Source of the DNA: Cepaea nemoralis
Taxonomy: Eukaryota; Mollusca; Gastropoda; Stylommatophora; Helicidae
Direction: 5' to 3'
DNA: 64,000 bases
Assembly (NCBI GenBank): GCA_014155875.1
Contig: JACEFZ010004176.1
Span: 186,001-250,000, forward strand
Under the pieces are notes generated by a model. The model saw only the letters and a program-made list of their open reading frames with translations. It was not told the DNA's origin and made no database searches. This document shows positions 12,793-24,691 of the stretch, in pieces; the stretch's first letter is position 1, and each line of letters begins with the position of its first letter. The translations under genes and the position numbers were made by a program.

Positions 12793-13791
12793 ATGGAAAG
12801 CATGTGGTATATAAAAATAGCTTTGTGTGTTGTTCTCACATCAATTGTTAATCTCTTCAGCGTATTTTTTAATATCGTCAATATCTTGGTGTTTATCAAA
12901 CAGAGGACACAAGATTCCTCCAACATTGCGCTGCTAGGCCTGGCTGTATCAGATGCAGTAGCGTCGCTGTCCTTACTGTTTTGGAGTCAACAGTTCAATC
13001 CACTTGTGTCGGACCTTCTCACAGACGCACACCTGGAATCAGTGATGGTTCTGGCAACTGTTTGGCCGCACTCTCTATTTGTCCGTGTCACCTGTTGGAT
13101 AACAGCTTACCTTACAATTGAACGCTACCTTTGCATCGCTATACCACTGAAAGTGAAAGTAATATTGAACGTGAAAAGAACAACAGGAATCATAGTCTCT
13201 ATTTTCTTCATAATGACAGTCAGTCTTCTTCCAATCTACGTGGTAAGCGACGTACACGATGAACATATTCCAGTACGAAATATGACAATGTCAGCTGTAA
13301 TGTATTCATCGAACTTGCAAGTCACGCAAAGAACATTGGTATCTTACAATGCTGTCGTTCAACTTGCTGCGTTTATAACCACCATAATCTTTACCTTTGC
13401 TCTGGTTCAAAAGTTCATTGCAAAAACAAGATGGCGTGGAGAACATTCCAGCGTTTCAAACGACTTCACCATATCTGGGCGGGATAAGAAATGTATACAG
13501 ATGGTTATATTAATATCTGTTCTCTTTATTATCAGCTATATACCATCTGTATCAGCGAGTGTTTATACTGTCGTTGCAGGCCAACTAAGTGTAATTTTGC
13601 TGCCTAGTGCATCGGGTTTGATATGGCCATTTGCGTTTTTGATGGAATCGGTCAATTCTACGGTCACAATTTTTATCTACCTGAATATGAGCTCTCAGTA
13701 CAAAGCTGTGTTCTGGCACATTTTTAGGAGATGTTTGCATTCAACAGCTATACATACAGAAACCACACAAAGAAATGTTACATCTCGTTGA
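12793..13791 (+). CDS. Class A-like GPCR, gastropod chemosensory-receptor type
   Basis: Encodes 332 residues in one exon, from ATG 12793 to TGA 13789-13791. A second in-frame ATG, three codons downstream, is also plausible. Seven hydrophobic segments are visible at about residues 8-34, 45-66, 84-112, 131-153, 185-209, 236-262 and 272-297. TM2 has the LAVSD motif with the conserved Asp near residue 54. TM3 ends in ERY (110-112) in place of DRY, followed by LCIAIPLKVK. TM7 has no NPxxY; the equivalent is NSTVTIFIY (288-296). There is no signal peptide. The layout and the 'ERYLCIAIPLK' block match the large single-exon receptor families expressed in gastropod sensory tissue (established knowledge). 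The ligand is unknown. The frame is intact, so this is the best candidate for a functional host gene here. A paralogue lies at 61108. Confidence 0.88.
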   Translation: MESMWYIKIALCVVLTSIVNLFSVFFNIVNILVFIKQRTQDSSNIALLGLAVSDAVASLSLLFWSQQFNPLVSDLLTDAHLESVMVLATVWPHSLFVRVTCWITAYLTIERYLCIAIPLKVKVILNVKRTTGIIVSIFFIMTVSLLPIYVVSDVHDEHIPVRNMTMSAVMYSSNLQVTQRTLVSYNAVVQLAAFITTIIFTFALVQKFIAKTRWRGEHSSVSNDFTISGRDKKCIQMVILISVLFIISYIPSVSASVYTVVAGQLSVILLPSASGLIWPFAFLMESVNSTVTIFIYLNMSSQYKAVFWHIFRRCLHSTAIHTETTQRNVTSR

Positions 13792-13930
13792 TTCGCTAAT
13801 GCACATGTTTCTCGTTTATACAATACATTTTCACTGGTCGGAAAATGTGGTGCACTAAACATGTAATCTAAAGCAGGAAGCAATATTTCTCTGTCTTCCA
13901 ATGCTTCTCTTGACTTTATTTCCGCATACA

Positions 13931-14400
13931 GCTATTATCTCTGTTTCCCAACTGGTTTTTTGTCTGGGAGTGAAGATATTCTGAAAAAGTACAAAACAAA
14001 TACATCATTTTTCGATATAGTCACCACTCCATTCAATGCAAGACTCGAGCGCCGATAATGCGCTTGGATTCCTGCAGAAAACATTATTCAGTGTTCCTGA
14101 CTTGGTTTTGGAACTTCCTACTCCACTCATACACTTGCTGGACTGACAGGCATGCAACACCATACTGGGCCTTAATTCGCCGATGAATTTCTATAGGTTT
14201 AACCCCTTTAATGATAAAAAAAAAACCAAAAAAAACAAAAAAAAAAACGGAAACGCTGTTCCTCTTTGGTCCATGTCGAAAGTAATTCGCCGATGAATTT
14301 CTATAGGTTTAACCCCTTCAATGATAAAAAAAAACCCAAAAAAACAAAAAAAACAAAACCGAAACGCTGTTCCTCTTTGGTCCATGTCGAAAGTAGGGCG
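13931..14400 (-). pseudogene. Mariner/Tc1-like transposase remnant with internal deletion
   Basis: On the minus strand, the order is an HTH-like block (GVKPIEIHRRI), an ACLSVQQVYEW-like block near 14150, and then ALSALESCIEWSGDYIEK near 14060-14010, which resembles the extreme C-terminus of mariner transposases. The catalytic D,D,D/E region between them is missing. The HTH end is present twice as a direct repeat of about 110 bp (14175-14280 and 14281-14395). Both copies carry A-rich slippage tracts that appear as poly-Phe in translation. It is not functional. Confidence 0.6.
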
Positions 14401-14599
14401 GTCATTTTAAAACTGTCCTTATGACATCACAGTGGTCATCTGCATCGTGATGTCTAGTGCTTAACCCTCTTGATATCCTTATCAACAATATTGACAGGTT
14501 ACAAGACGGTGGTGTGGTTATTATGATTTCTATCACATTTTTTATGTTTTAATGTGAATTCAAGATACATCCCTACGGATAAGAACACATTAAAATATT

Positions 14600-16210
14600 G
14601 ACGTCAGGAAGAAAGTCTAAAATACCTAGTTTCACCTGTCGCCCAACAGAGAAAACACAGGTTGAGACAACTCGAACAAGAGCAAGGCAACGACTGGCGA
14701 TCATACACAATATCTTGCTGGTACAACATAGGGAGCAGATGAGAAAGTTCTCAAGAAGATATACATTGGACGAGTGAGACCAGTCCTTGAATTTGGTATT
14801 GCAACTTGGGCAGCAGAAGCTATGTCACACCTTAACAAAATAATCGAAGTGCAAAATCGAGGAATACAGATCATAATTGAAGGCATGGAAGCAACACTTA
14901 TTAATACATTGAAAAAGATCACATGTCTACAACATGTGTAAGACAGAAGAGATAGCAAAGCCCAGCAACAAGCATAAACATTTAAAAGACCGACAGACCA
15001 TCCCACGTACCAGAGGTTTAATGCTCTTTAACGGGGAAAACTAAAGCGAAACACCTTTGTTGAATCTGCGGGAAAAACACAGCAACATTAGAACAAATCC
15101 TAAATTCAGCACATCATCACAAAATCCATTAATAATGGAAGCAGCTTGGAGAAGACATCTCCTGCCTGAGATGATATAAATAATTCCTGGTACTGAGAAA
15201 AATAACATTCAGAATAAATTAAAGTGAAGACAAACAACATTAAACTACACATGAAAACATTACCTAACCAGAATCGAAACTTACGCATATACAGACGAAT
15301 CAGCAAATAAATCAACAGAAAATTGAGGCTGAGGGATTCTCCTGAATCTAAGAATTCGAGCAAAGAAGACAGTCAGTAGCTACTGGGAAGTTCTTAAGCA
15401 GCTCCAGAGCAAAGTCAATGGCCTTAACAACTGCGGTAGAAATGTTGACAGAGAAAAATAAAGATAAACAAATAGCTATCTTTACGGATGGGAAGTCAGT
15501 TGTTTCGATGAAGAGCAGGAACAGTGCCAAACTAGCAGGCTAAAGGGCATCACTACACTGAACAATGCCATAAATAAAAAAGGGTTATAATAAAATGGAT
15601 TCATTCACATTTCTACATATATGAAAATGAAGAAGCCTACCGGTTAGCAAAGGACGGTGGAATATTTTGTTGTTGTTCGCATATCCTTTACAGGACATCG
15701 CTATCAATATCAGCATCTTTCAGCTGATTGTTGATTTCTTGGCAAGATTACGCTCAGTAGTTTGCCATTGCTTTCTGAGCAACCGGCTCACATACCCCGT
15801 AAGTTACCGACGTGGAGAGAACCGCTACCGATTCTCGCGCAAGTCACGATACTCACGATAGTATACGGGATTACGGAGAAAGTCGTGTAACCTCCAGACC
15901 AGGGAGATCGGCGGTGGAATATTACTTCAGCATTTTATAGACATAACCTATGATAAAACCACGAGATTTATAACAAGCATCCATAGAACCAAGTGGAAAT
16001 CAGAGCATCCAGGTCACCAGAAAGATGGTGCATATTACCAGCTCAACCGACAAGAGCAAGTTACAATCTTCAGACAACGGACAGACCACAACAGGCTAAA
16101 CTGCCACTTGTTCAATAAGCTAAAGATATGATATACTGATGTATGTGAATGCGGACATGGTTACATGACAGCTGAACATTTGTTGCAGGAGTACCCACAA
16201 ACTATTTTAG
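14600..16210 (+). mobile_element. RNase-H-encoding LINE, decayed 3' half, split by a SINE
   Basis: Broken frames give KIYIGRVRPVLEFGIATWAAEA (about 14755), LNKIIEVQNRGIQII, an RNase H tail ENEEAYRLAKDGG (about 15620-15660), and after the SINE GAYYQLNRQEQVTIFRQRTDHNRL, CECGHGYMTAEHLLQEYP (about 16020-16195). This is the RT-C / RNase H / CCHC-like ending of I-superfamily-type LINEs. A SINE with a 12-bp TSD (CGGTGGAATATT, 15655-15666 and 15912-15923) interrupts it. Many stops mark it as old. Confidence 0.75.
15667..15911 (-). mobile_element. tRNA-derived SINE, type 1, with 12-bp TSD
   Basis: The minus strand reads from a head with TTTCTCCGTAATCCCG, through GCTCAGAAAGCAATGGCAAA and ATCTTGCCAAGAAATCAAC, to GTCCTGTAAAGGATATGCG and an (AAC)n tail. 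It is flanked by CGGTGGAATATT on both sides, and it is inserted in the RNase H reading frame of a LINE. Close relatives lie at 37085 and 47164. Confidence 0.9.
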
Positions 16211-16555
16211 CCTACAACCGCGCCATTTGAAGATAAACTCTGGGGTTATCAACAAGATTAAGTTGATTGTCGCTCTCTGTGCAATTTTCATAATAATGAC
16301 ATATGCAAGTAAACAAAGAAGAAGATTTTCACTACATAGCCCCGAAAATAACCCTGCATTTCTTTGTATATTCTGAACTATTATTAGTTTTATGTGTTTA
16401 TATAATTTTGTCCAAAACTGTATCAATACATAATGCTTGCCTTCTCTTGTGTTATTCTATTTTCAATACAGCATAACAAGTTTGTATACAACATTTTACA
16501 CACTCCTACTGAATATTAATTTTCTCTACCGGATTGTTACATCCGTTTCAGAATT
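16211..16555. other. Unassigned AT-rich sequence
   Basis: No ORF, SINE or LINE block was recognised beyond the end of the RNase H LINE. Confidence 0.45.
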
Positions 16556-16664
16556 CCGACAAACATGGTTAAAAATCAACCACAGTCGATTTAAAAGCAC
16601 AGTCTTGCGTTGATTTTCACAATAGTGCGGACAACGGTGGTCCAGAAAGCAATGGTAAACTAAT
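16556..16664 (+). mobile_element. SINE type 3 fragment
   Basis: Contains the linker TTGCGTTGATTTTCACAATA and the start of the core (CCAGAAAGCAATGGTAAAC). Both ends are missing. Confidence 0.6.
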
Positions 16665-17515
16665 ATGAATTTGAATAACGAAGACACAAACAATAGATTG
16701 CACGATTTATTGCCTGTCATATTTCGCTGCATCTCGTCAGGTACATACTGCAGAAATCACACAACATAAAGTAAAATAACTAGATGAATCCTTTAAGCTG
16801 AAATATACACATGTTGGCACAGTAATGTCAATAGTCTACCATGGTAATTTTAAACTGACTATCATGTTTGTTTCTTTCACAAAACTGGCCTATGTAGATT
16901 AATTATGATGATAGCCTAACGGCGCTGCCCGGGCAAAATTTCGAGTTAAGAATCTACCCAAAGTATTTCAGGATCCTCGCCGATACAACGGAGTTCGTGC
17001 ATTGAGCTGAATTTCTCCAGACTCAGGTTTGAGTTAGGAGGAAAACAGAGCACTTATGGGTTAAACCGTGTGCCGTGATGTTGATCCAACGACTAAACTA
17101 AACTAAACTAAACTAAATCATGATGGATTCTGCAAACTTTAACAAGCGACTATTCTGTGTGTTAAACAACACGCGAAACGCATTGTCCCTATCTAAACCA
17201 TGACCGGTTTCCAAAACGTGCCGTGCAATCGATGAAGCAGGAGGTTTGTGGTGTGTCGGTTTGGCTAGTGTGTAGTATCTTGTCAATACAAATTGGGTAT
17301 GTGTTCGAACCAAACTGTTGTTTAACTGCCTCTCTGTTCTGCCGATGTAGGTAGACTGGCACCTGCATGTGAATTGATTAATGCATTTGGATTTGGCGTA
17401 CAGAGGGACAGATTCTTTTAATGCTAGGGTGGCAGTAGGTGTGGATCTATATCTAATAACTGGAATAGCAGCACAGAATGTTCAACCGACTGCTGTAATG
17501 GGGCGGTCCTGTACA
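16665..17515 (-). mobile_element. Penelope-like element remnant (GIY-YIG end), interrupted
   Basis: On the minus strand, 17395-17113 encodes INQFTCRCQSTYIGRTERQL and then a long basic stretch ending in ARHVLETGHGLDRDNAFRVL. The first block is the GIY-YIG endonuclease signature (C-x-C ... TYIGRT) found at the C-terminus of Penelope-like retroelements. A 3' untranslated part follows to about 16665 and is shared with the copy at 59475-60315. A foreign LINE 3' end is inserted at 16921-17113. The RT domain is absent, so the copy is 5'-truncated. Confidence 0.75.
16921..17113 (+). mobile_element. Short LINE 3' end inserted in the Penelope remnant
   Basis: About 190 bp ending in GAGCACTTATGGG, then GTGATGTTGATCCAACG and an (AACTA)n tail. 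The alignment with the uninterrupted copy (59740-59775) breaks exactly here. The ending resembles that of the RNase H LINE at 19215-19265, but with a different tail repeat. An ATGATG string occurs on both sides and may be part of a TSD. Confidence 0.65.
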
Positions 17516-18574
<1,059 letters not shown>

Positions 18575-18649
18575 TGTGAGTCCATATGCATGGCGCTGCA
18601 CACTAAAATACGAGACATCCAACGTTCATGCCTACTCTCCCATGAGCCA

Positions 18650-19289
18650 GGCTCTCCTGACCCAAACATCGACCATTAGCCTGGAATTGCAGGAGAGCCT
18701 GGCATATGATACCACAACATCCAGCTTAAGAATGGAGGTGGAGGCAGTCACTGCGGCCCTCCGCTGGGTGGAGAATACGACACACACACACACACACACA
18801 CACACATCGTGATTGTAACTGACTCAGAAAGCATGCTGACGAGGGTGAGGACGGGCAGGCTTCGTGCGGAGTGGCTTGCTTCGCTTCGGAGGTCACGGGT
18901 GACAAGCATCGCCTGGATCTTTTCTCCGGAGCATGCCGGTGTGCTGGGAAATGAACAGGCGGACAGATTGGCTGGCTCTGCAGAACTTGGTGGAGTATTG
19001 ATACATGACAAGGCAGATGTGGTTGCGGCCTTGTGGGAGCACGTGCACACCTCAGAGGAGCAAATGGATTACCATGGTCTGGCAAGAATGAGACAGCGAG
19101 GAGTGACGAGGGGATCTGGCCGACGCTCAACGCTCCGAGGAAAGGCGAGACGGACTTATAATCAGATTTCTACTGGTACTATTAGTTTTGGAACTCTTCG
19201 CTGGCTACTGAGGATGGGGACGGAGCACTTATGGGAATGCCCCGAATGCTGTGATGTCGATTCCTAAATCAATCAAATCAATCAATCAA
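18650..19289 (+). mobile_element. RNase H LINE, 5'-truncated copy with 14-bp TSD and 5' inversion
   Basis: The 3' part of the same LINE as 44986-46325. The RNase H block SLAYDTTTSSLRMEVEAVTA is followed by VTDSESMLTRV and GVLGNEQADRLAG. An (AATC)n tail ends at 19289. TCTCCCATGAGCCA flanks it at 18636-18649 and 19290-19303. The first about 33 bp are the reverse complement of sequence from just upstream in the element, the mark of twin-primed reverse transcription. A (CA)n expansion at 18780-18806 shifts the frame, and the PGHAG motif is PEHAG. It is not functional. Confidence 0.85.
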
Positions 19290-19303
19290 TCTCCCATGAG
19301 CCA

Positions 19304-19488
19304 TTCACTCTCGGCACATCGCTTCACTTTAGACTTGAGGTCATGTAACCCAAGATAGCGAGCGCATCGTTGGATGTCAGAGAGTAAACCACTAGCTTCT
19401 GCATACCACATCTTTGGGGGAACCACTTGCTCAGAGCTCCTCTGCCAGTTTTGTTCCAGCTTTGCTAGTGACCATATATCCACAATGC
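19304..19488. other. Unassigned sequence between two LINE insertions
   Basis: The minus strand holds an open frame of 65 codons (19286-19483) with no recognised motif. It may be a piece of the older repeat that both insertions hit. Confidence 0.35.
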
Positions 19489-19502
19489 ACTATAGGAAAG
19501 TA

Positions 19503-22500
19503 GCAGTCAGGTCTTAGTCAGATATGACTGAGCTACCGTATGACAGTAGACGGTACTACCTGCTTTCTGTCAGCGCCGAATGTTGGGCGGCGCTTACTAA
19601 ACCCGACACCCCACATTGTGCCAACGGCTTCGGGCGGAAGAGCGCAATTGGGAGGGTACAAGCCTTATCCTGGTGCGAGGAAATGCGACCCAAAGACAAA
19701 ATAGTCATGGCAGGGCAGACCAGGCCCTAAGCCTTGGTTGGCAGCTGGTCTAGGATCGAAGCTCCGACAGGCGGACAGTTAGAGAATTGCTTTGCTGATC
19801 CGGCAGCTTCTGCAGCTTGTCTTGTTCCAGATGTATAGGTGTTAACTTTCCTCTGGAGTGAACTAGGCAGGCCGAGAGAGGGATCATGCTGCATGGGCAA
19901 CACAAGGTTTCTTTATTTTAGCCCAGGCTTTGTGCTATGGAGAGGCAATAACTCCATCCCTGGTCTTAACCGGTCTCGGAATCAAAGCGAGAGGCAACTG
20001 TTACGGGTTATAAGTCCTTGTCAGTTGGCGTAGACATGGGGCGCCACGCGTTGCCTCTGACGGTGGGAGACACCTACAGGTGTCACTGATCAGCTACCGC
20101 CCGCCTCAAGCTGGGCAGCCCCCGGCCAATTGGGTGCTGATCCGCCACAGCCTGCCTGCTTCAATGGGTGCTTGGGGCTAGGACAAAATCTGAATCGCAG
20201 GCTGTAAAACCAATGCACCAGGTACTAATAAAAAGAATAATAGAAACCTCAAGCTACGGCTTGCAACCTGGAACGTAAGAACCATGTGTCCAGGATTTTC
20301 CACTGACTTGACAAATATTGACGATGTGAGAAAAACGGCTGTGATTGATGCTGAACTCAGTCGTCTTAACATTGAAATTGCTAGCCTGCAGGAGACTCAC
20401 CTCGCCGAGGAATGGTCACACAGGGAAAACAATTACACCTTTTTTTGGAAGGGAAGAGGGCAGGCAGAAAAAAGGCAACATGGTGTGGGCTTTGCAGTGA
20501 AGAATTCGCTACTGGGAATGATTGATATCCCAGCTGGAGGTAATGAAAGATTATTATCCCTGCGCTTGGCAACCTCTTGTGGATTTGCCACCATTATCAC
20601 TGCATATGCACCGACACTTGCTTCCTCTGATGATGTGAAGGATACGTTCTATGAGCAGCTAGACTCTGTGATCAAGGCAGTTCCAAAATCCGACTACATT
20701 TATATGCTCGGTGATTTCAATGCTCGTGTGGGCAAGGACTCGAGTTCATGGCCAGTGTGCCTTGGAAAATACAACATCGGTCGCATGAATGATAATGGGC
20801 AAAGGCTGCTGGAGCATTGCACTAGAAATGACCTATGTATTACAAACTCCTTTTTTAAAACAAAAGAGCTGCATAAGGTCACATGGAAACATCCAAGATC
20901 CGGCCATTGGCATCAGCTGGACTTCATTATCACACGGAGACAACATCTGAACCATACATCATTAACTCGAAGTTACCACAGTGCTGACTGTGATACAGAT
21001 CATTCTTTGGTTCTTGCAAGGGTTAGACTGAGACCAAAGAGAATCTACACAGCTAAACACAAATCTAGCCCCAGGATTAATATTATTAACACTCACGATC
21101 CTGGAAAGTGCTTTGAATTTCAACAGCAACTTGAAGACGCTTTCAATGATACATCAGAAAATTGATAAATGGAGTAAACTTAAGGAAACTATTTATAAAA
21201 CAGCGGTAGGGGTTTACGGCACTGTGGATCATAAGAAGCAGGACTGGTTTGCGGCAAACAGCCAGATACTGCAGCCCTTGATTGATAAAAAGAAGATAGC
21301 TCTCTTAAGAAACAAGGAAAGACCAACGCGTAACACTCTGAGTGAGCTAAGGCAAGCTAGGAAGGATGTACAAAAGGCTGCCAGGCAGTGTGCAAATGAC
21401 TATTGGATCAAGTTATGTGAGTCCATTCAAATCGCAAGTGATAAGGGAAACATCAGAAGCATGTATGAAGGGATAAAGAAAGCCTGTGGTCCAATGATCA
21501 AAAGAAGTGCACCGCTGAAAACCTTGACTGGAGAAATCATCACTGATAAGAAACAGCAGATGGATAGATGGGTCGAGCACTATTTAGTGCTTTACTCAAG
21601 TGAGACCAAGCTAGCGGATGATGCCCTCAACGCCATAGAGGCCCTACCAACTCTTGACCACCTGGACACACTTCCCACCATAACAGAAGTTAAGTGTGCT
21701 ATAAATGAGCTTGCGTCTGGCAAGGCTCCAGGTAAGGATGGGATTCCAATAGAGGTAATCAGGAGTGGGCAAGACACACTCGCTCTACAGATCCACCAGC
21801 TAATAGAGCTATGCTGGCGAGAAGGACAAGTCCCACAGGATTTCAAAGATTCAAACATCATAACGCTGTACAAGAACAAGGGCGATCGGAGCGACTGTAA
21901 CAACTATAGGGGTATCTCACTTCTGTGTATTGTTGGGAAAGTATTTGCCAGAATTGTTCTGCGCAGACTTCAAGTCCTGGGAGATCAAGTCTACCCCGAA
22001 TCACAGTGCGGCTTCCGTCAGAACCGGTCTACCATTGATATGATATTCTCATTGCGACAGATGCAAGAAAAATGCCGGGAACAAAATCAGCCACTGTTTA
22101 TTGCCTTCATCGACCTCACAAAGGCATTCGATTTGGTCAGTCGTGAGGGTCTGTTCAAAGCACTAAAGAAGATTGGCTGCCCACCAACTCTTCTGTCCAT
22201 TGTGGAATCGTTCCACACAGGCATGAAGGGTATAATCAAGTTTGATGGCTCAACTTCAGAAGAGTTTGAAATCAAGAGTGGAGTTAAGCAAGGTTGTGTA
22301 CTATCCCCCACCCTGTTTGGGATATACTTTTCACTTCTACTGAAATATGCCTTTCGTGATCAGGATGACGGTATATACATTCACTCACGCTCAGATGGTG
22401 GCCTCTATAATGCTCAGAGATTGAAGGCCAAGACCAAAATTAGGAGGGTACTAATCAGAGAGTTGCTTTTTGCGGATGATGCTGCGATTACGACCCACTC

Positions 22501-23457
22501 TGAGGAAGAATTACAACATCTACTATCTGCATTCTCCAATGCTTGTTCTGAATTTGGTTTAACAATTAACAAAAAGAAGACACAGATTATGTCACAAGGT
22601 GCACATGGTGTACCATCAATCTTTATTGACGACGCCGAACTGGAGATAGTAGACCATTTTACATATCTAGGATCAGAGGTAAATAGCAAATTATCCATCG
22701 ATCAGGAAATCAACATCAGGATTGGCAAAGCAGCAACAACAATGAACATGTTAGCATGTTAACATGTAAGCTTACTGCCAAAACAAAAGTCCTCGTCTAC
22801 CAAGCCTGTGTCCTTAGTACTCTTCTTTATGGCAGTGAAACCTGGACAACTTACTCACGCCAAGAGAAACGTTTAAACAGCTTTCATATGCGGTGTCTGC
22901 GAAGAATACTTGGTATTAAGTGGCAAGACAAAATCACAAATACTGAAGTATTGGAAAGATCAGGTTGTGTGACGGTGTATTCCATGCTCAGTCTTCGTAG
23001 ACTTAGATGGATAGGACATGTTAGGAGGATGGATGATGGTAGAATACCAAAGGACATCTTTTTTGGTGAATTACAGACGGGTAAGAGATCTCAGGGTCGG
23101 CCTCTACTACGATACAAAGATGTGTGTAAGCGGGACATGATTGATACAGGCATTGATAATGCACATTGGGAGCAAGTCGCCGCTGAACGTGTTGCATGGA
23201 GGGCAACTATCAGAAATGGAATAAAGACAAAGGAGAAAATGATTGCAGATAATGCACACACAGAGCGTGAGAGACGTAAGATGGTGCAAAATGGTGGAAA
23301 TGACCATGTTTTCACATGCATCTACTGTGGGCAAACATTTGCAGCAAGAATTGGCCTTACCAGCCACACTCGCCACCGCCATGGGTCGTAGTTATTAAGC
23401 CCTTTTTGAAGCACAATGTACCAAACTATCGTCTGTCAAGACGGAAAGGTGCCAATG
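19503..23457 (+). mobile_element. LINE family A, full-length copy with 14-bp TSD
   Basis: Flanked by ACTATAGGAAAGTA at 19489-19502 and 23458-23471. The copy is about 3.95 kb, with a 5' untranslated region of about 0.75 kb (19503-20250), one coding region (to 23391) and a short 3' UTR ending GGTGCCAATG without a long poly(A). A second copy at 51652-55336 shares both ends. A solo piece of the 5' UTR lies at 62226-62353. The insertion landed beside a family C LINE remnant (23472-23660). Confidence 0.93.
20251..23391 (+). pseudogene. LINE A polyprotein: endonuclease, RT, C-terminal zinc finger
   Basis: Three overlapping open segments (to 21165; 21113-22762; 22756-23391) make one protein of about 1,040 codons with two frameshifts. 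The first shift lies near 21160-21175, where the second copy keeps about 18 extra bases. The second is near 22760. An APE domain begins LRLATWNVRTM, so the ATG at 20284 is inside the domain and the true start must be upstream or non-AUG. It has LQETHL, MLGDFNAR and DHSLV. The RT has YRGISLL, CGFRQNRST, FIDLTKAFDLV, GVKQGCVLSPTLF and FADDA. The C-terminus is a C2H2-type finger (CIYCGQTF ... H ... HRHG). Family: APE-type LINE, RTE/CR1 region; clade not settled. Confidence 0.88.
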
Positions 23458-23471
23458 ACTATAGGAAAGTA

Positions 23472-23660
23472 TGGTAGATGTCTTGCATGTGGTTCTATCT
23501 AAAACCAGCTCGATTGGTCTTACAAGAAATACCAGGCTTTTCATCTTACGGCTCCAATATATGTTTTTTTTTACAAGTCTAAGGTCTTTCCCATCAATTT
23601 GTAGATCTTCATGCGTCCTTATCATGTCGACATGTCTGACTCTATCGAAAGAAATGTCAC
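23472..23660 (-). mobile_element. LINE family C RT fragment
   Basis: The minus strand reads MIRTHEDLQIDGKDLRLVKK and NIYW, which matches 43080-42950 of the family C copy. This is the older sequence next to the LINE A insertion. Confidence 0.65.
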
Positions 23661-23748
23661 GCTTTTAATCTTAAACCAGCTAGCGCTTGCTGTGACAAAT
23701 GTAAAGTGGTTCTCACACCGGCCAGGGCAGAATTAACACCCTCATTTG

Positions 23749-23950
23749 CCTTTGTCTTTATGACACATCTTCACTCGAAATCAGCCAGGGTCGATTTGGA
23801 AGCAGATCGCTTTGCGTTGATTTCAAAGGTATGAGACGTCTCTCTCAGAAGGCAATGGCGAACGACTTAATGTAAAATTGCCTAGGAAATCACCAACATG
23901 CAATAAATGAAGGGGTTGATTGCAGCTTCAGGTATAAAATATGCAATGGA
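23749..23950 (+). mobile_element. SINE type 3, headless copy
   Basis: Linker CTTTGCGTTGATTTCAAAGG, then the core CAGAAGGCAATGGCGAAC and a GGGGTTGATTGCAGC tail. The tRNA-like head is poor or missing. Confidence 0.7.
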
Positions 23951-24230
23951 TTTTAACTCTTTAACCCTCTTCCCACTTGTGACACCGACTATGTCAAGTT
24001 AGACCTCCCCCACTTTCGACTGTATCCTCCAATTTAGAGTTAATAACAATTAACAAAGAAAATTGAGACTGTTGAATATTATTGTTTCAGAACAATGTTT
24101 AGAATAAAAACATCCACTAAACAAAGATACCATTCCTCTGCAAGTACCTAATACTGGCTCATACACTGCATAATGTGTTACAAACTGAAATACTTCAAAC
24201 TTAACAGTGGCTTCGAAGAGATAGCAATGG
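23951..24230. other. Unassigned AT-rich sequence
   Basis: Nothing recognised. Confidence 0.4.
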
Positions 24231-24435
24231 AAGTCATGGGTCATGATAGGCGAACAAGTCGAATAGCACAGCCGTAGACACTGGGCAATACAGACTTACA
24301 GGCTGGGCATGAATATGCTTGAAACAGAAGAACTGTGGAAGTCATGGTACATGAGTGGGCCTACCAGCACAACGGGGGATGCTGGGCAATACAGACTTAC
24401 AGGATGGGCATGAACATGCTTGATGCATAGGAACT
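24231..24435. repeat. Two-copy tandem duplication, unit about 101 bp
   Basis: The string CTGGGCAATACAGACTTACA occurs at 24281 and 24382. The flanking sequence, ending AACTGTGGAAG, aligns at the same 101-bp offset with scattered differences. Confidence 0.8.
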
Positions 24436-24691
24436 GTGGAAGAATCGAGAGTCTGTGGTGAGAGCCTAAAGAACGAAGGCCGCTTGGCTAGTTCAAACGC
24501 CTCTAACTGTGCAGGTTAATGTTGCCTTTTTACCCCCGACGGAAAACATCCACAACATACCGACGATTCGATCCCGGATCTCACGAAGGAGAAACCGACA
24601 TTCTAGCCACAACTAGCAAAATTGTAGAAAAGAATGTCACACACAGACACGAGCAAAAATTCACACAAAAATCTTTATCTCATCTCATCTC
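24436..24691. other. Dispersed-repeat block, possible tRNA-like SINE remnant
   Basis: 24611-24691 (AACTAGCAAAATTG ... GTCACACACAGACACGAGC ... TCACACAAAAATCTTTATC) recurs at 35988-36058, and as the two halves 37422-37443 and 49690-49742 that flank the 12-kb hAT segment. The minus strand upstream contains GGGATCGAATC, a possible B-box, but the element was not delimited. Confidence 0.55.
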
